A stretch of 46,164 bases of DNA. It comes from Acidobacteriota bacterium (lineage in GTDB: Bacteria > Acidobacteriota > Terriglobia > Versatilivoradales > Versatilivoraceae). The notes beneath the pieces are model-generated. The model saw nothing but the letters and a program-made list of their open reading frames with translations, had not been told where the DNA came from and did no database searches. The DNA lies in assembly GCA_022616615.1 (NCBI GenBank), contig JAKEER010000585.1, forward strand, positions 1-46,164, in the 5' to 3' direction. The first letter of the stretch is position 1; each line of letters starts with the position of its first letter. Shown piece by piece: positions 28,101-36,728 of this stretch. The position numbers and the translations under genes are program-made.

Positions 28101-28128
28101 ATTATAGTCCCGCCGCCAAGCGCTGCAA
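28101..28128 (-). promoter_or_regulatory. Sigma-70-like promoter for the secreted protein/CBM9 operon
   Basis: On the minus strand, TTGCAG (28123-28128), a 16-nt spacer and an exact TATAAT (28101-28106). It would start transcription near 28094. The 287-bp divergent intergenic region contains no other clear signal. Confidence 0.6.
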
Positions 28129-28295
28129 CACATTTTGTTTTGATCTGGCGAATCGTTTGTTAGGAAGCTTCACCATGGTAAACGGCAAGAGACAAGCAGG
28201 TCATTGTGCCAGCAACGGCCAGTCATGGAATTTTTGGAATGCAGATGCTACATTGGAAGGGTGTGAATATCCGCTCTCGCAGAGAGGAACGCAGA

Positions 28296-29510
28296 ATGAT
28301 CGAGCGCAAATGGCTCTTGGTTTTAGTCTCCCTGGCGTGGTTGGCTGCACCTAACGTCATGGCCCAGCCGAGGGAGGCTTACGAAAGCGCGCTGCAGCGC
28401 GCCGTGGCTACGATGTACGCCATTGACTACGACCGGGCAGCCCAGCAGTTTGAGGAAGCCATTCGCATTGACCCACAGAATCCCAGAGCCTACCTGTACC
28501 TAGCGACGAGTTACTGGATGAAGACGCTTTACAGTCAAAACAGTCTACTGACAACCGCCTTTGGCCTGCCTCCAGATCCGTATTCCCTCTCTCCGAAAAC
28601 GGAATTCCCTCCCGAACTTCGCACCAGGTTTGAGGCTGCCATTCGCCGTATGAAGGAGAAAGCCGGCGCAATAGTTGCCGCCCAGCCTCAGAATGCTGAA
28701 GGACACTTTTGGACGGGAATGGCTGAAGGTAGCGAGAGCGTGTTCATCGCCTCGGTCGACAAGAAATATCTGGCGGCCAAGGGCCCGGCGGATCGTTCTT
28801 TCGACGGAATGGAGAAGGCTGCCAAACTCGATCCCAAGTTCAAAGATCCGTATTTTTCAATGGGAATGCACATGCATCTGCTCGGCACCCGCGGTTTCTT
28901 CACGCGGGTGCTGCTGAAGATAATGGGATACCGAGTGTCGAAAGAGGAAGGGCGAAAATATGTGGAGCTGGCGATCCGCGAGGGGCGTTATGTGAGCGAC
29001 GATGCCCGCCTCGGCCTGGTTCTCTGCCACATTCGGGAAGAGAACTGGAAGGAAGCGGTCTCGATGGCCGGACAAATCCTGCAGAAGTATCCGCAGGATT
29101 CGCTGCTGGCGCTGGTGGTGGGTCGCATCCAGAGCGCCATTGGCGATCACCAGGGCGCCACGATAACCTTTCGTCAAATCGTGAAGCGGATTAAAGAGAA
29201 GCACCCAGGTTACGATGTCCTGTCTCCAGGGGAGATCCGTCTCCGACTGGCGCTGGCGCTTCTCAACGGCGGGCAGCCACGCGAGGCGGTATTTGAGGCT
29301 GAACAAGCCTCGCAGGACGCCAGAGCCATTCCGCTGGTCAGAGCTGCCTCTCATCTCACACTCGGCCAGGCGCGCGACCTACTGAAAAATCGGGCTGGCG
29401 CTGTGGCGGCTTACCAAGCTACGCTGGCTCTCAGCCCAAACACTCCCAGTCACGAAAAGGCCCGACAGTTCTTGAATCACCCCTACGACGGTAAGCTGCC
29501 GCCAGGATAG
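28296..29510 (+). CDS. Secreted TPR-repeat protein
   Basis: 404 residues. A signal peptide (MIERKWLLVLVSLAWLAAPN, cut after VMAQ) precedes helical repeats of the tetratricopeptide type, clearest as YDRAAQQFEEAIRIDPQNPR near residue 45, NWKEAVSMAGQILQKYPQDS and AVAAYQATLALSP near the C-terminus. It probably acts as a periplasmic or outer-membrane scaffold; partners are not evident. Longer readings begin at 28206, but GAGAGG lies 8 nt before the ATG at 28296 and the signal peptide starts there, so this start is preferred. It ends about 120 bp before the convergent response-regulator gene. Confidence 0.88.
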   Translation: MIERKWLLVLVSLAWLAAPNVMAQPREAYESALQRAVATMYAIDYDRAAQQFEEAIRIDPQNPRAYLYLATSYWMKTLYSQNSLLTTAFGLPPDPYSLSPKTEFPPELRTRFEAAIRRMKEKAGAIVAAQPQNAEGHFWTGMAEGSESVFIASVDKKYLAAKGPADRSFDGMEKAAKLDPKFKDPYFSMGMHMHLLGTRGFFTRVLLKIMGYRVSKEEGRKYVELAIREGRYVSDDARLGLVLCHIREENWKEAVSMAGQILQKYPQDSLLALVVGRIQSAIGDHQGATITFRQIVKRIKEKHPGYDVLSPGEIRLRLALALLNGGQPREAVFEAEQASQDARAIPLVRAASHLTLGQARDLLKNRAGAVAAYQATLALSPNTPSHEKARQFLNHPYDGKLPPG

Positions 29511-29633
29511 CAAAGCGCACAGGCAGGAAGAGCCGCCCCGCCGCGCTGGCAATTCCACAATGCCAGGCGGCGATAGCTGCCTCACATTTACCCCCGTCGT
29601 CGTCCAGACACCGGCTGCCACATTCAAAACTCC

Positions 29634-31013
29634 TTACTCCTCTTCCTCCAGCCCGTACTCTTTGATCTTGTTTAACAGCGTCTTGTAACCTACGCCAAGA
29701 GCCTCCGCTGCCTTGGTCTTGTTCCATTTTGCCTGGCGCAGGGCTTGCGCGATTTTGGCCTTCTCCACAAGAGTCATCGCACGCAAGCTCGCCTCAGACA
29801 GAGTTCCAGATAAATCGAATCCTTCGGGTGCTTCGGCCGCCGTCTGGGCGGAATGAAACGCCAGGTTGAGGTCCTTCGGGAAGATCTCCGTCCCTTCGCA
29901 CATGATGACGGCGCGCTCCATGCAGTTTTGTAGCTCGCGGATGTTTCCCGGCCATCGGTAACTTTCCAGGAATTTGAGTGCCGAGTCCGATAGGCTGAGA
30001 TTTTCCTTCTGGAACTCGCGGCCGAACCGCTTCAGAAAATAACGCGCCAGCAGTCGCAGATCGCCCTGCCGCTCTCGCAATGGCGGAATCATGACAGGCA
30101 CCACGGATAATCGGAAAAACAGGTCTTCCCTGAAACGCTTTTGCAACACAGCCTCCTGCAGATCACGGTTGGTGGCAGCCACAATGCGGGCGTCAGCCTC
30201 CTGGGTTTGCACGCTCCCGATCCGCTCGAAGATCTTCGTTTCCAGCACGCGCAGGATCTTCGCTTGTACCTGAAGGGGCAACTCGCCAATCTCGTCGAGG
30301 AAGAGCGTCCCTTTGTGAGCCAGCTCAAACTTGCCGATGCGCCGCGAATCGGCGCCGGTGTAGGCGCCTTTCTCATGGCCGAAGAGCTCATTCTCGATGA
30401 GCGTCTCAGGGATTGCGGCACAATTGACCGCAACAAAGGGATGCTGCGCGCGGGCGCTGAGCTGATGGATGGCTCGGGCAAAGAGTTCCTTGCCTGTTCC
30501 CGACTCACCCTGAATCAACACCGTGGCCTCGGTCCGCGCCACTTTTTGGATCTCCCGCTCAATATTCTTAATGCTCTCATCCTCGCTAATGATCTCAGGG
30601 AACCCATAGGCCTGCTGAAACGCCTCGCGCAGCAGAATATTTTCGCGGACAATCCGCTCCTGCTCTAGCGCCCGTTCGATCAACAAGCGGAGGTGGTCCA
30701 AATCCACGGGCTTCTGAATGAAGTCGAACGCGCCACGCTTCATCGCTGCAACGGCCTCTTCGATTGTTCCGTAAGCCGTCATGACGATCACCGGAATGGC
30801 ATCATCCAGCTCTCTGCAATAGTTCAAGACTTCCAGCCCTGAGCCTTTGGGCAAACGAAGGTCCGTCAGGATTAGAGCATACCTTCGTTGCTTAATCTTC
30901 TGCTGCGCCTGCGGCCCGTCCTCCGCAGCATCGACTGTGAAACCCATCTTTTCCACTGCTGCCGTCAACATCTGCCGCAGGGTCTCTTTGTCTTCAACAA
31001 TAAGTATGTGCAT
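29634..31013 (-). CDS. NtrC/PilR-type sigma-54 response regulator
   Basis: 459 residues in three domains. The receiver domain (1-120) has acidic residues E7/D8, phospho-acceptor D51 (LTDLRLPKG) and Lys101. The AAA+ domain has Walker A GESGTGKE (169-176), the sigma-54 contact loop GAYTGA (216-221) in place of GAFTGA, and Walker B LFLDEIGEL. A Fis-type helix-turn-helix ends the protein (KTKAAEALGVGYKTLLNKIK). It activates transcription from -24/-12 promoters. It diverges from the first minor-pilin set, whose upstream region carries such a promoter, and a PAS-type histidine kinase lies at 38781, so a PilS/PilR-like pair is likely. That pairing is inference. Confidence 0.95.
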   Translation of the reverse strand: MHILIVEDKETLRQMLTAAVEKMGFTVDAAEDGPQAQQKIKQRRYALILTDLRLPKGSGLEVLNYCRELDDAIPVIVMTAYGTIEEAVAAMKRGAFDFIQKPVDLDHLRLLIERALEQERIVRENILLREAFQQAYGFPEIISEDESIKNIEREIQKVARTEATVLIQGESGTGKELFARAIHQLSARAQHPFVAVNCAAIPETLIENELFGHEKGAYTGADSRRIGKFELAHKGTLFLDEIGELPLQVQAKILRVLETKIFERIGSVQTQEADARIVAATNRDLQEAVLQKRFREDLFFRLSVVPVMIPPLRERQGDLRLLARYFLKRFGREFQKENLSLSDSALKFLESYRWPGNIRELQNCMERAVIMCEGTEIFPKDLNLAFHSAQTAAEAPEGFDLSGTLSEASLRAMTLVEKAKIAQALRQAKWNKTKAAEALGVGYKTLLNKIKEYGLEEEE

Positions 31014-31160
31014 TGGGTTGTCGAAAACCTAATTGGTAACGAATCGTAACATGCCCTGGACCCCAGCTTCTACGAGTGGCCGGCCGTGAAGGCCAATAGA
31101 CTGTCCGGCAAACTCCTTCACGAATGGTACTTATCAATTCACTGCACTTGCCTTCGCACC

Positions 31161-31177
31161 CTGGCCTCAACTTTGCT
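31161..31177 (+). promoter_or_regulatory. Sigma-54 (-24/-12) promoter for the first minor-pilin set
   Basis: CTGGCCTCAACTTTGCT fits the sigma-54 consensus YTGGCACG-N4-TTGCW, with GG and GC separated by exactly 10 nt (63-64 and 75-76 of 31100). Transcription would start near 31188, 43 bp before the FimT-like ATG. A sigma-54 activator is encoded on the other side of the same intergenic region. Confidence 0.7.
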
Positions 31178-31230
31178 TACTCAGAAACCGACAGAGAAAG
31201 GCGAGAAATTGCAATTGGAGCCGAAAGTCA

Positions 31231-31809
31231 ATGCGGACTCAAGACAATAAGCAAAAGGGATTCACCCTGCTGGAAGTGGTGATCGTGATGGGAATCATTA
31301 TGGCAATGACGGCCGCGGTCATTCCAAGCATCACTACGTCCATGGAGTTGTATCGGCTGAATGCTTCTGCCCAGGAAATTGTCAGCCAGCTCCAGTCGGC
31401 CCGGCTGCGGGCAGTGCGGGGCAATGTGATGTGCGCATTTCTGATGAGCGCATCGGGTAGGCAATTTGGCATCGACATGGATGGCGACGGCAACATCTCA
31501 AGCAGCACCGACGTGCTTCTTCCCCTAAAGACAAATATCAGTTTTGTTGATCTCAGCACACCGCCTGTCGCAAGCGCTGTGACTCTCAGCAACGGAACCA
31601 AGACAGGCATTGGATTCACTCCGCGCGGCACCCTGACGGCCGTTGCATCGAGCGGGCTGCCTGATTACAACCCAGCGAACTTGGCAGCGGCTGGTTATGC
31701 AATCTACCTAACGAATACTCAGGACGATTTTGTAGCTGTCAGCGTCAGCCCGATGGGACGAGTGCGGACTTGGTTGGCGGCATCTCCCAATGGGGCCACC
31801 TGGAAATAG
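31231..31809 (+). CDS. FimT/GspH-type minor pilin (set 1)
   Basis: 192 residues. The prepilin leader is nine residues (MRTQDNKQK) plus Gly, with cleavage before FTLLEVVIVMG and Glu at mature position +5, the class III signature handled by the prepilin peptidase encoded at 40191. The hydrophobic N-terminal helix is followed by the GspH/FimT-type pattern of an SAQEIVSQLQSARLRAV helix and a beta-rich C-terminal half (FGIDMDGDG). GGAG lies about 10 nt before the ATG. It is the first gene of a four-gene set (FimT, PilV, PilW, PilX types) running to 34503, downstream of a sigma-54 promoter. Members of this group form the pilus tip or priming complex. Confidence 0.9.
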   Translation: MRTQDNKQKGFTLLEVVIVMGIIMAMTAAVIPSITTSMELYRLNASAQEIVSQLQSARLRAVRGNVMCAFLMSASGRQFGIDMDGDGNISSSTDVLLPLKTNISFVDLSTPPVASAVTLSNGTKTGIGFTPRGTLTAVASSGLPDYNPANLAAAGYAIYLTNTQDDFVAVSVSPMGRVRTWLAASPNGATWK

Positions 31810-31867
31810 CAGCAAAACCTTTGGGAAGGCCGCTGAGCGAGGACCGGGATTATTAAGGAAGGTAACG

Positions 31868-32374
31868 ATGAAAACGATCAAACCTAACGGAAAGCAACTG
31901 ACTGGCAGTGAGGAAGGGTTTTCACTCATCGAACTACTGATTGCGAGCTTTATTCTCGGGATTGGCGTCCTCTCCGTGACGACTATGATCGGAACATCTC
32001 TCTCGAGAAACTTTTCCTCGAAGAACGACACCATTGCTATGGCAGCTGCCGAGCTCCTGATGGAGCAACTCAAGACCACGGACTTCACGAGTCTGACTCC
32101 TGGCGGGAGCACGCTTGAGGCTGACGGCAGGCTGTTGTTTGAAGACTCTTCGACTGGAGCCGCATATGCGGTCGTCAATAATTACTGGCGGGACATTCCC
32201 CTGGCGAACTCAGACGAAGCTGGCCAGACAGTGACTTATCAGGTGCGCTGGAACATAGCCGTCGCATTCAACGACACTCAGAACCGGCTTCTAAGAATTA
32301 CCATCGGCGCCCGGCGGCAGCCCAGCAACCTGCGCCTCCCCCCGGTGCAACTAGTGTTTATCAAAGCGGAGTAG
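31868..32374 (+). CDS. PilV-type minor pilin (set 1)
   Basis: 168 residues. An 18-residue leader ends in EEG, with cleavage before FSLIELLIASFILGIGVLSV, and Glu at +5. The C-terminal domain is short and beta-rich, typical of PilV-like proteins (VTYQVRWNIAVAFNDTQNRL). AAGGAAGG lies 5-8 nt before the ATG; a longer in-frame opening from 31790 overlaps the FimT-like gene and is not used. It lies 58 bp after the FimT-like gene and 25 bp before the PilW-like gene, so it is co-transcribed with both. Its counterpart in set 2 is at 36149. Confidence 0.9.
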   Translation: MKTIKPNGKQLTGSEEGFSLIELLIASFILGIGVLSVTTMIGTSLSRNFSSKNDTIAMAAAELLMEQLKTTDFTSLTPGGSTLEADGRLLFEDSSTGAAYAVVNNYWRDIPLANSDEAGQTVTYQVRWNIAVAFNDTQNRLLRITIGARRQPSNLRLPPVQLVFIKAE

Positions 32375-32399
32375 TTACCAAGACGACGAGGGCAAACGG

Positions 32400-33026
32400 A
32401 TGCGAACCAAACCAGGCACACCGACTCAACACGGATTCTCACTGCTGGAGCTGCTGATTGTGCTGGCCGTCTTTAGTTTTATCGTAGGCGGCATATTCAG
32501 TAATCTCAGCCAGAGCCAAGTGCGGTACCAGTTTGAGCAAGAGGTTGCAGAGGTGCAGCAGGCGGCCAGGAATGCCGTGGACATTATGGAGCGGGAGATC
32601 AAACTGGCAGGCTTCCCCAAGCCCACGTACTACGACAGCGCGCTAAACTGGACCAGCGCCAACAGCGAACGCGTTGCCGCCGGCTTCATCACCATTAATG
32701 CGACCAACGTCATCTTCGAAGCGGATGTTGAGGAGGATGGCATCGTCGACCTGGTGGAGTATCGCCTCAATAATGGAACACTAGAACGCAGCGCTCAGGA
32801 CAAACCCGCCGGCGGCGGAACACCCGCCGCGGTTTACCAGACGCTGGCCACTAACGTGACGGCATTGACCTTCAGCTACTTGAATTCCAGCGGAAGCGCG
32901 ACAACCACCGCTTCGGAAGTCCGCAGTGTGGGCATTCTGTTCAATATCAACACGACTAACGTGGACCCGCAGAATCGCAACCAGCGAACGATCACCGTTC
33001 AAACTATGGCATCCGTTCGAAACTAG
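32400..33026 (+). CDS. PilW-type minor pilin (set 1)
   Basis: 208 residues. An 11-residue leader plus Gly (MRTKPGTPTQHG) is cut before FSLLELLIVLAVFSFIVGGI, with Glu at +5. After the helix the pattern QQAARNAVDIMEREIKLAGF with PKPTYYD is shared with the set-2 protein at 36729 (TSEMRFIGFPPSSYYD), which shows the two sets are paralogous. The C-terminal half is beta-rich (VTALTFSYLNSSG). The ATG has only a weak purine tract upstream. It lies between the PilV- and PilX-like genes with gaps of about 20-25 bp. Confidence 0.9.
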   Translation: MRTKPGTPTQHGFSLLELLIVLAVFSFIVGGIFSNLSQSQVRYQFEQEVAEVQQAARNAVDIMEREIKLAGFPKPTYYDSALNWTSANSERVAAGFITINATNVIFEADVEEDGIVDLVEYRLNNGTLERSAQDKPAGGGTPAAVYQTLATNVTALTFSYLNSSGSATTTASEVRSVGILFNINTTNVDPQNRNQRTITVQTMASVRN

Positions 33027-33045
33027 CGCAAGCGAGGGAACATCT

Positions 33046-34503
33046 ATGAACAGCCTGGAGCGTGGACTGAAACGAGAGACTGGCCGGGGCCACAAAGAAG
33101 GTGGCATCGCCTTGATGGTGGCTTTATTTGCCCTTTTGATCCTGTCACTCATTGGCGTGGCGATGTTGACTCGCGCCACCACCGAAGTGCTTATTAGTGA
33201 CAATTTCAAACGCTCGAAGGGCGCGTATTTCAACGCCGAGGCGGGCACAGAGGAAGCGCGTTTTCGGCTCACCCCGGCCGCCGCCGGCAATCGCATCGAC
33301 ACGTTGTTCCCCTCTGATGGCACCGAAGCCAATACGGTGGTTTACATTCGCGCCAATACGTCGATCGTGCCGACCAACCAGAGTTCTTCCAATCTCTATC
33401 GCGATCTTGAGTACGCAAGCATCAAAACACGGAATTCGAGCGGATCGCAAACCAGCACCACGTCGACGTTGTCCGGCTATACTCCGATCTATCTCACCAG
33501 CTTGATAACAGGCAACAATCCGTACGCGTGGGTGAAGATTACGCGCAAAACCGAAGCTCTGGCCGGCCAGAATGTCGACAGTTTATCGACGAACCAGAAT
33601 TATCCGGTATTCTTCGGCTCGCTGGATCTGAACGGGAAAATCTCCCAGTATGTGAGAGACCCAGACAATACGCTCACACATAGCCTCGACCATTCCAACC
33701 CCGTTTACCTGATTACGGCCATGTCACTGGATTCGACCGGCGCCCAGCGCAAGATCCAAACCGAACTCGTCGTGATGCCGCCGATTGAAGCGAACGCAGC
33801 CGTCGACTCGTTTCAGGACGTCGATTTTCAAGGGACTTTGGATATCGACGGACACGATGAATGCCACCCTGGGGATGACAACTACTCGGTCTACGGCGTC
33901 AGTTCCGCCGGGACCATTGACAACCCGAACGGCTCTCAGGTGGTGGACGGCCAGGATCCGCCGTTGCCCGCGCCCCCGGGCAGCCCATCTTTGTGCCCAG
34001 GCTGTCCCTTTAACCATGACGTGCCATCCCTAATTGACAGGTTAAAAAGCCACCCAATGTTTCAGTCCATAACCAGCGCAGGACTCACCTGCTCAGGAAC
34101 TCCTGTAAGCTGCTCCGGTTCAAATGCCCAACTGGGAACGCCACCCACGACACCCGGAGGCTCAGATGGGACCCCGAAATATTACTATTCACCGGGCGAC
34201 TTGCGCCTGTCGGGAAATGGTACTCTCGGATATGGAATTCTGGTTGTGGACGGCGACGTCCAGTTCAATGGCGGTATCTACTTTGAAGGTATCATCATTG
34301 CCAAAGGAACTTTCAATTTTACGGGCGGAGGCGCCGATGCCATCAACATTCGCGGCGCGATCATCGCCGGTGACAGCATTAGCGATACGACGACCGATGT
34401 CGGTGGCAGCATCGATATCCAGTACAATTCCTGCTCCATCGCCAATGTCTTCACACAAATGCCGATGACCAAACTGACCTTTAAGGATCGAGCGCTGTAT
34501 TAA
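33046..34503 (+). CDS. PilX-type pilus assembly protein (set 1)
   Basis: 485 residues. A short leader ends in KEG, followed by GIALMVALFALLILSLIGVA, the PilX-type N-terminal helix. It departs from the classic pilin signature in lacking a Phe after the cleavage Gly. The large C-terminal part is beta-rich and includes a Cys cluster (CPGCPF, and further Cys at TCSGTPVSCSG) and a repetitive end, GYGILVVDGDVQFNGGIYFE followed by GIIIAKGTFNFTGGG, that suggests a small beta-helix. The same end module occurs in the set-2 protein at 37385. GAGGG lies 7 nt before ATG 33046; a longer reading from 32926 overlaps the PilW-like gene and is not used. It is the last gene of set 1. Confidence 0.88.
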   Translation: MNSLERGLKRETGRGHKEGGIALMVALFALLILSLIGVAMLTRATTEVLISDNFKRSKGAYFNAEAGTEEARFRLTPAAAGNRIDTLFPSDGTEANTVVYIRANTSIVPTNQSSSNLYRDLEYASIKTRNSSGSQTSTTSTLSGYTPIYLTSLITGNNPYAWVKITRKTEALAGQNVDSLSTNQNYPVFFGSLDLNGKISQYVRDPDNTLTHSLDHSNPVYLITAMSLDSTGAQRKIQTELVVMPPIEANAAVDSFQDVDFQGTLDIDGHDECHPGDDNYSVYGVSSAGTIDNPNGSQVVDGQDPPLPAPPGSPSLCPGCPFNHDVPSLIDRLKSHPMFQSITSAGLTCSGTPVSCSGSNAQLGTPPTTPGGSDGTPKYYYSPGDLRLSGNGTLGYGILVVDGDVQFNGGIYFEGIIIAKGTFNFTGGGADAINIRGAIIAGDSISDTTTDVGGSIDIQYNSCSIANVFTQMPMTKLTFKDRALY

Positions 34504-34714
34504 GAAGTAGGACTGGAAGTGGTCTGATGTTTGGCATTCGGTGCCAGACGGCGCCACAAAGGGAAAAAGGGCTGTGCGTAGCACGCCGCGGGCGGTTGAC
34601 CACGCCAACTGTGCCGCGGGAGCGTTATTCCCGCAAGACCGGGACTGAAAGACCAGACTGGCTTCCCTGGGTTATCACCCCTCCCAGGTGGGGATCTTTA
34701 ACAGGAGTGAGTTT

Positions 34715-35278
34715 ATGAGAAATACTTTGAGCTGGGCCGGCTTGCTGATCTTTCTCTTGGCCGCTGATTCTGCGTTCGCAGAGACTGACCCGACGAAGCC
34801 TGCCAGAACCAAGCGTGTCTTTACCAATGACGACCTGAGTAAGTTCGGCGAGAAGTACGGCTCTGACGCGGCACCAACGCAAATCCCGTCTCCGAACAAC
34901 ACAAACACAACGAGTACTGCGAAGCCGTCCGAAAAGGCTGCATCTGAGCCCAAAATTCCGGCCAGCGAGCAGCAGGCCTACTGGGTGGGAAAGCTGAAGC
35001 AAGCAGAAACAACGTTGCAGAAGGCCAAAGCAGACCAAGCAAAATACGCCGGGGCCTTAGAGAAGTTCGAACAGAAACGCCGCGATGCCCAGACTGATTT
35101 TCAGAAAAACTTGAGCCAGAATCAGGTGGCCGACTCCCTAAAGAACCTGGCCCGCGCGAGCGAAGAAGTCAAGCAGGCCGAGAAAAAAAAGGCCAAACTC
35201 CTGGCTGACATGGCGCAGAAGGGGTTCAAGCTTGAAGAGCTGGGGAAAGGCCCAGAAGCCTCAGGACAGCAAGAATAG
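34715..35278 (+). CDS. Secreted coiled-coil protein of unknown function
   Basis: 187 residues. The signal peptide is MRNTLSWAGLLIFLLAADSA with cleavage after AFA. A Pro/Thr/Asn-rich linker (PTQIPSPNNTNTTSTAKPSE) leads into a long coiled coil (YWVGKLKQAETTLQKAKADQ to KKKAKLLADMAQKG), so it may act as a periplasmic spacer or binding partner. I do not recognise a family. AGGAG lies 9 nt before ATG 34715; a longer reading from 34688 is not used. It lies between the two minor-pilin sets on the same strand as set 1, about 210 bp after it, and is followed by a good terminator. The 34504-34714 gap holds no gene. Confidence 0.82.
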   Translation: MRNTLSWAGLLIFLLAADSAFAETDPTKPARTKRVFTNDDLSKFGEKYGSDAAPTQIPSPNNTNTTSTAKPSEKAASEPKIPASEQQAYWVGKLKQAETTLQKAKADQAKYAGALEKFEQKRRDAQTDFQKNLSQNQVADSLKNLARASEEVKQAEKKKAKLLADMAQKGFKLEELGKGPEASGQQE

Positions 35279-35307
35279 ATCTTCACCAGAAACTGAAGGT
35301 AGGAAAG

Positions 35308-35345
35308 AAAAGGGGCGCGTTGTTCGGCGTCCCTTTTGCGTTTTT
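35308..35345 (+). terminator. Rho-independent terminator after the coiled-coil gene
   Basis: AAAAGGGGCGC pairs with GCGTCCCTTTT (one G-U pair, 8-nt loop) over 35308-35337, followed by GCGTTTTTG. It lies 30 bp past the stop codon at 35278. Confidence 0.8.
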
Positions 35346-35458
35346 GCGAGCTTGCTGCGGGCTCTAAGGTTCAAGATCCATGTTATTCCGGTCAAACGAA
35401 GCGCGATCCGGAATCCCGCGTGGTTTGGCGGCAATTGCCCGACAAGAAATGTTCAAAC

Positions 35459-36016
35459 TTAGTTCCATGTCTGAACACTCTTGTTCCAGCGATAGATTTT
35501 CAGGCGGCTCGCCATATTGAAGCTCAACGCAGAGGCATCGCCTGCGCTGTTCTGCAAATAGATAGTTCCCAACCCGCTGTTGACCTTTCCCGTCGGATTG
35601 AACACCACCCGGTCACTGCCAAACGTGATCGGGTCTGCCACGGCGCCGCTAGGGTTCGCAGGCGGTCCCAGCAAGCTGTTTCCGCTGAATAGAACCTGGC
35701 GCGGCAGCGAGTAACTGCCAAGAGACAGCTCTCCGGAATCCCGGGCCCCATTCCCATTCTTGTCTTCAAAGATTTCATACCACGACGCCGCCACATAGAA
35801 CTGCGCGACGGCATTGTATTTTCTGGAGATGGCTGTGTAACGGGCTACTTCAAGATTCGAAGACAACATCTGTGTCGCGGAATCCAGCTCATACAACTGC
35901 CAGTATCGGCCAATCTGCGGAAACGCCAAAGCGCTCATCGTCAGAATCACGGCGGTTCCCGCCACGACCTCAAGTAAACTTAATCCCGCATTTTCCTTCA
36001 GAATTTTGCAACACAT
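35459..36016 (-). CDS. FimT/GspH-type minor pilin (set 2)
   Basis: 185 residues. The leader ends in Gly (MCCKILKENAG) and is cut before LSLLEVVAGTAVILTMSALA, with Glu at +5. Having Leu instead of Phe at +1 is a variation on the usual signature. The remaining pattern, SATQMLSSNLEVARYTAISR and then beta strands (FYVAASWYEIFEDKNGNG), matches GspH/FimT proteins. It lies divergent from the rest of set 2, unlike set 1, where the FimT-like gene leads the operon. There is no strong ribosome-binding site. Confidence 0.85.
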   Translation of the reverse strand: MCCKILKENAGLSLLEVVAGTAVILTMSALAFPQIGRYWQLYELDSATQMLSSNLEVARYTAISRKYNAVAQFYVAASWYEIFEDKNGNGARDSGELSLGSYSLPRQVLFSGNSLLGPPANPSGAVADPITFGSDRVVFNPTGKVNSGLGTIYLQNSAGDASALSFNMASRLKIYRWNKSVQTWN

Positions 36017-36038
36017 GGCACCGGCCTCATGATTTGAT

Positions 36039-36066
36039 TTGACAATCTTAGTGATTCTCCTAAGAT
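36039..36066 (+). promoter_or_regulatory. Sigma-70-like promoter for minor-pilin set 2
   Basis: TTGACA at 36039-36044, a 16-nt spacer, then TAAGAT at 36061-36066. It would start transcription near 36073, about 75 nt before the PilV-like ATG at 36149. I found no canonical sigma-54 site in this region. Confidence 0.5.
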
Positions 36067-36148
36067 GGGGACAAGTTTATTCTGTAATTTTTTCTTCATC
36101 CCATTTTCTCTTCACCGGACGCTGTATTTGCCCTCTGAGGCCGTACTT

Positions 36149-36697
36149 ATGCGAAGCGCGTTTTCTCCTGATTCTCCCACTGCGATTGCCTTGATACGGC
36201 GGCGGCTGGAAAGCCGCCAGAACCGGCCGACTGGAAAGCCTCCCCAACGCCACTACGCACAGGAAGGATTTACGCTGGTTGAAATGCTGATCGCCTCACT
36301 GGTGTTTACCGTGGCCATCGTGTCGCTGATGTCGATGGTCTTGTTTGCGCTTGCTGCGCGATACTCTTCGCGCATCGACTCGGCGGCTCTTAAGCTGTCG
36401 CAGCAGAAGATCGAGGAACTGAAATCGCACCCGCTGGATCACGCGGCGCTGTCGATCTCAGGCAACCCGCTTGACGCCGAAGGCAAGATTGACTTTAGCG
36501 CTGCGGGGGATCCCCAAGCCACCGTCACAAATGAACTCCTGTTGAACTCGGCCCGCAACACCTACTTGAGTTTTGAGACTCGCTGGAACATCACTCCTTC
36601 CGGTCTCCGAAAGATCATTACAGTCGCGACGCGCAAGATTGGAGGCGCTCCGGCAAATGTTGAACCCGTCAACTTGAAAGTTGTGCTCGCTCCCTGA
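36149..36697 (+). CDS. PilV-type minor pilin (set 2), unusually long leader
   Basis: 182 residues. The signature is FTLVEMLIASLVFTVAIVSL after Gly40, with Glu at +5. The leader is 40 residues, against 6-25 for most type IV prepilins. Part of it, the region of RRRLESRQNRPTGKP, is encoded by bases 36201-36235, which contain a GGCGGCT-GGAA-AGCCGCC hairpin like the dispersed repeat at 2868-2889. The leader thus seems to have been lengthened by a repeat insertion. GAGG lies 8 nt before ATG 36149; a later start would lose the ribosome-binding site. The mature part matches the set-1 PilV-type protein. Confidence 0.85.
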   Translation: MRSAFSPDSPTAIALIRRRLESRQNRPTGKPPQRHYAQEGFTLVEMLIASLVFTVAIVSLMSMVLFALAARYSSRIDSAALKLSQQKIEELKSHPLDHAALSISGNPLDAEGKIDFSAAGDPQATVTNELLLNSARNTYLSFETRWNITPSGLRKIITVATRKIGGAPANVEPVNLKVVLAP

Positions 36698-36728
36698 CTT
36701 TCTTACGCCCGCTGAATCGGGAGGAAGA

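Noticed and set aside
36108-36140. Sigma-54-like site upstream of the set-2 PilV gene (CCGG...TTTGC)
   Set aside because: The GG and GC are 11 nt apart instead of 10, and a better sigma-70-like promoter lies upstream.
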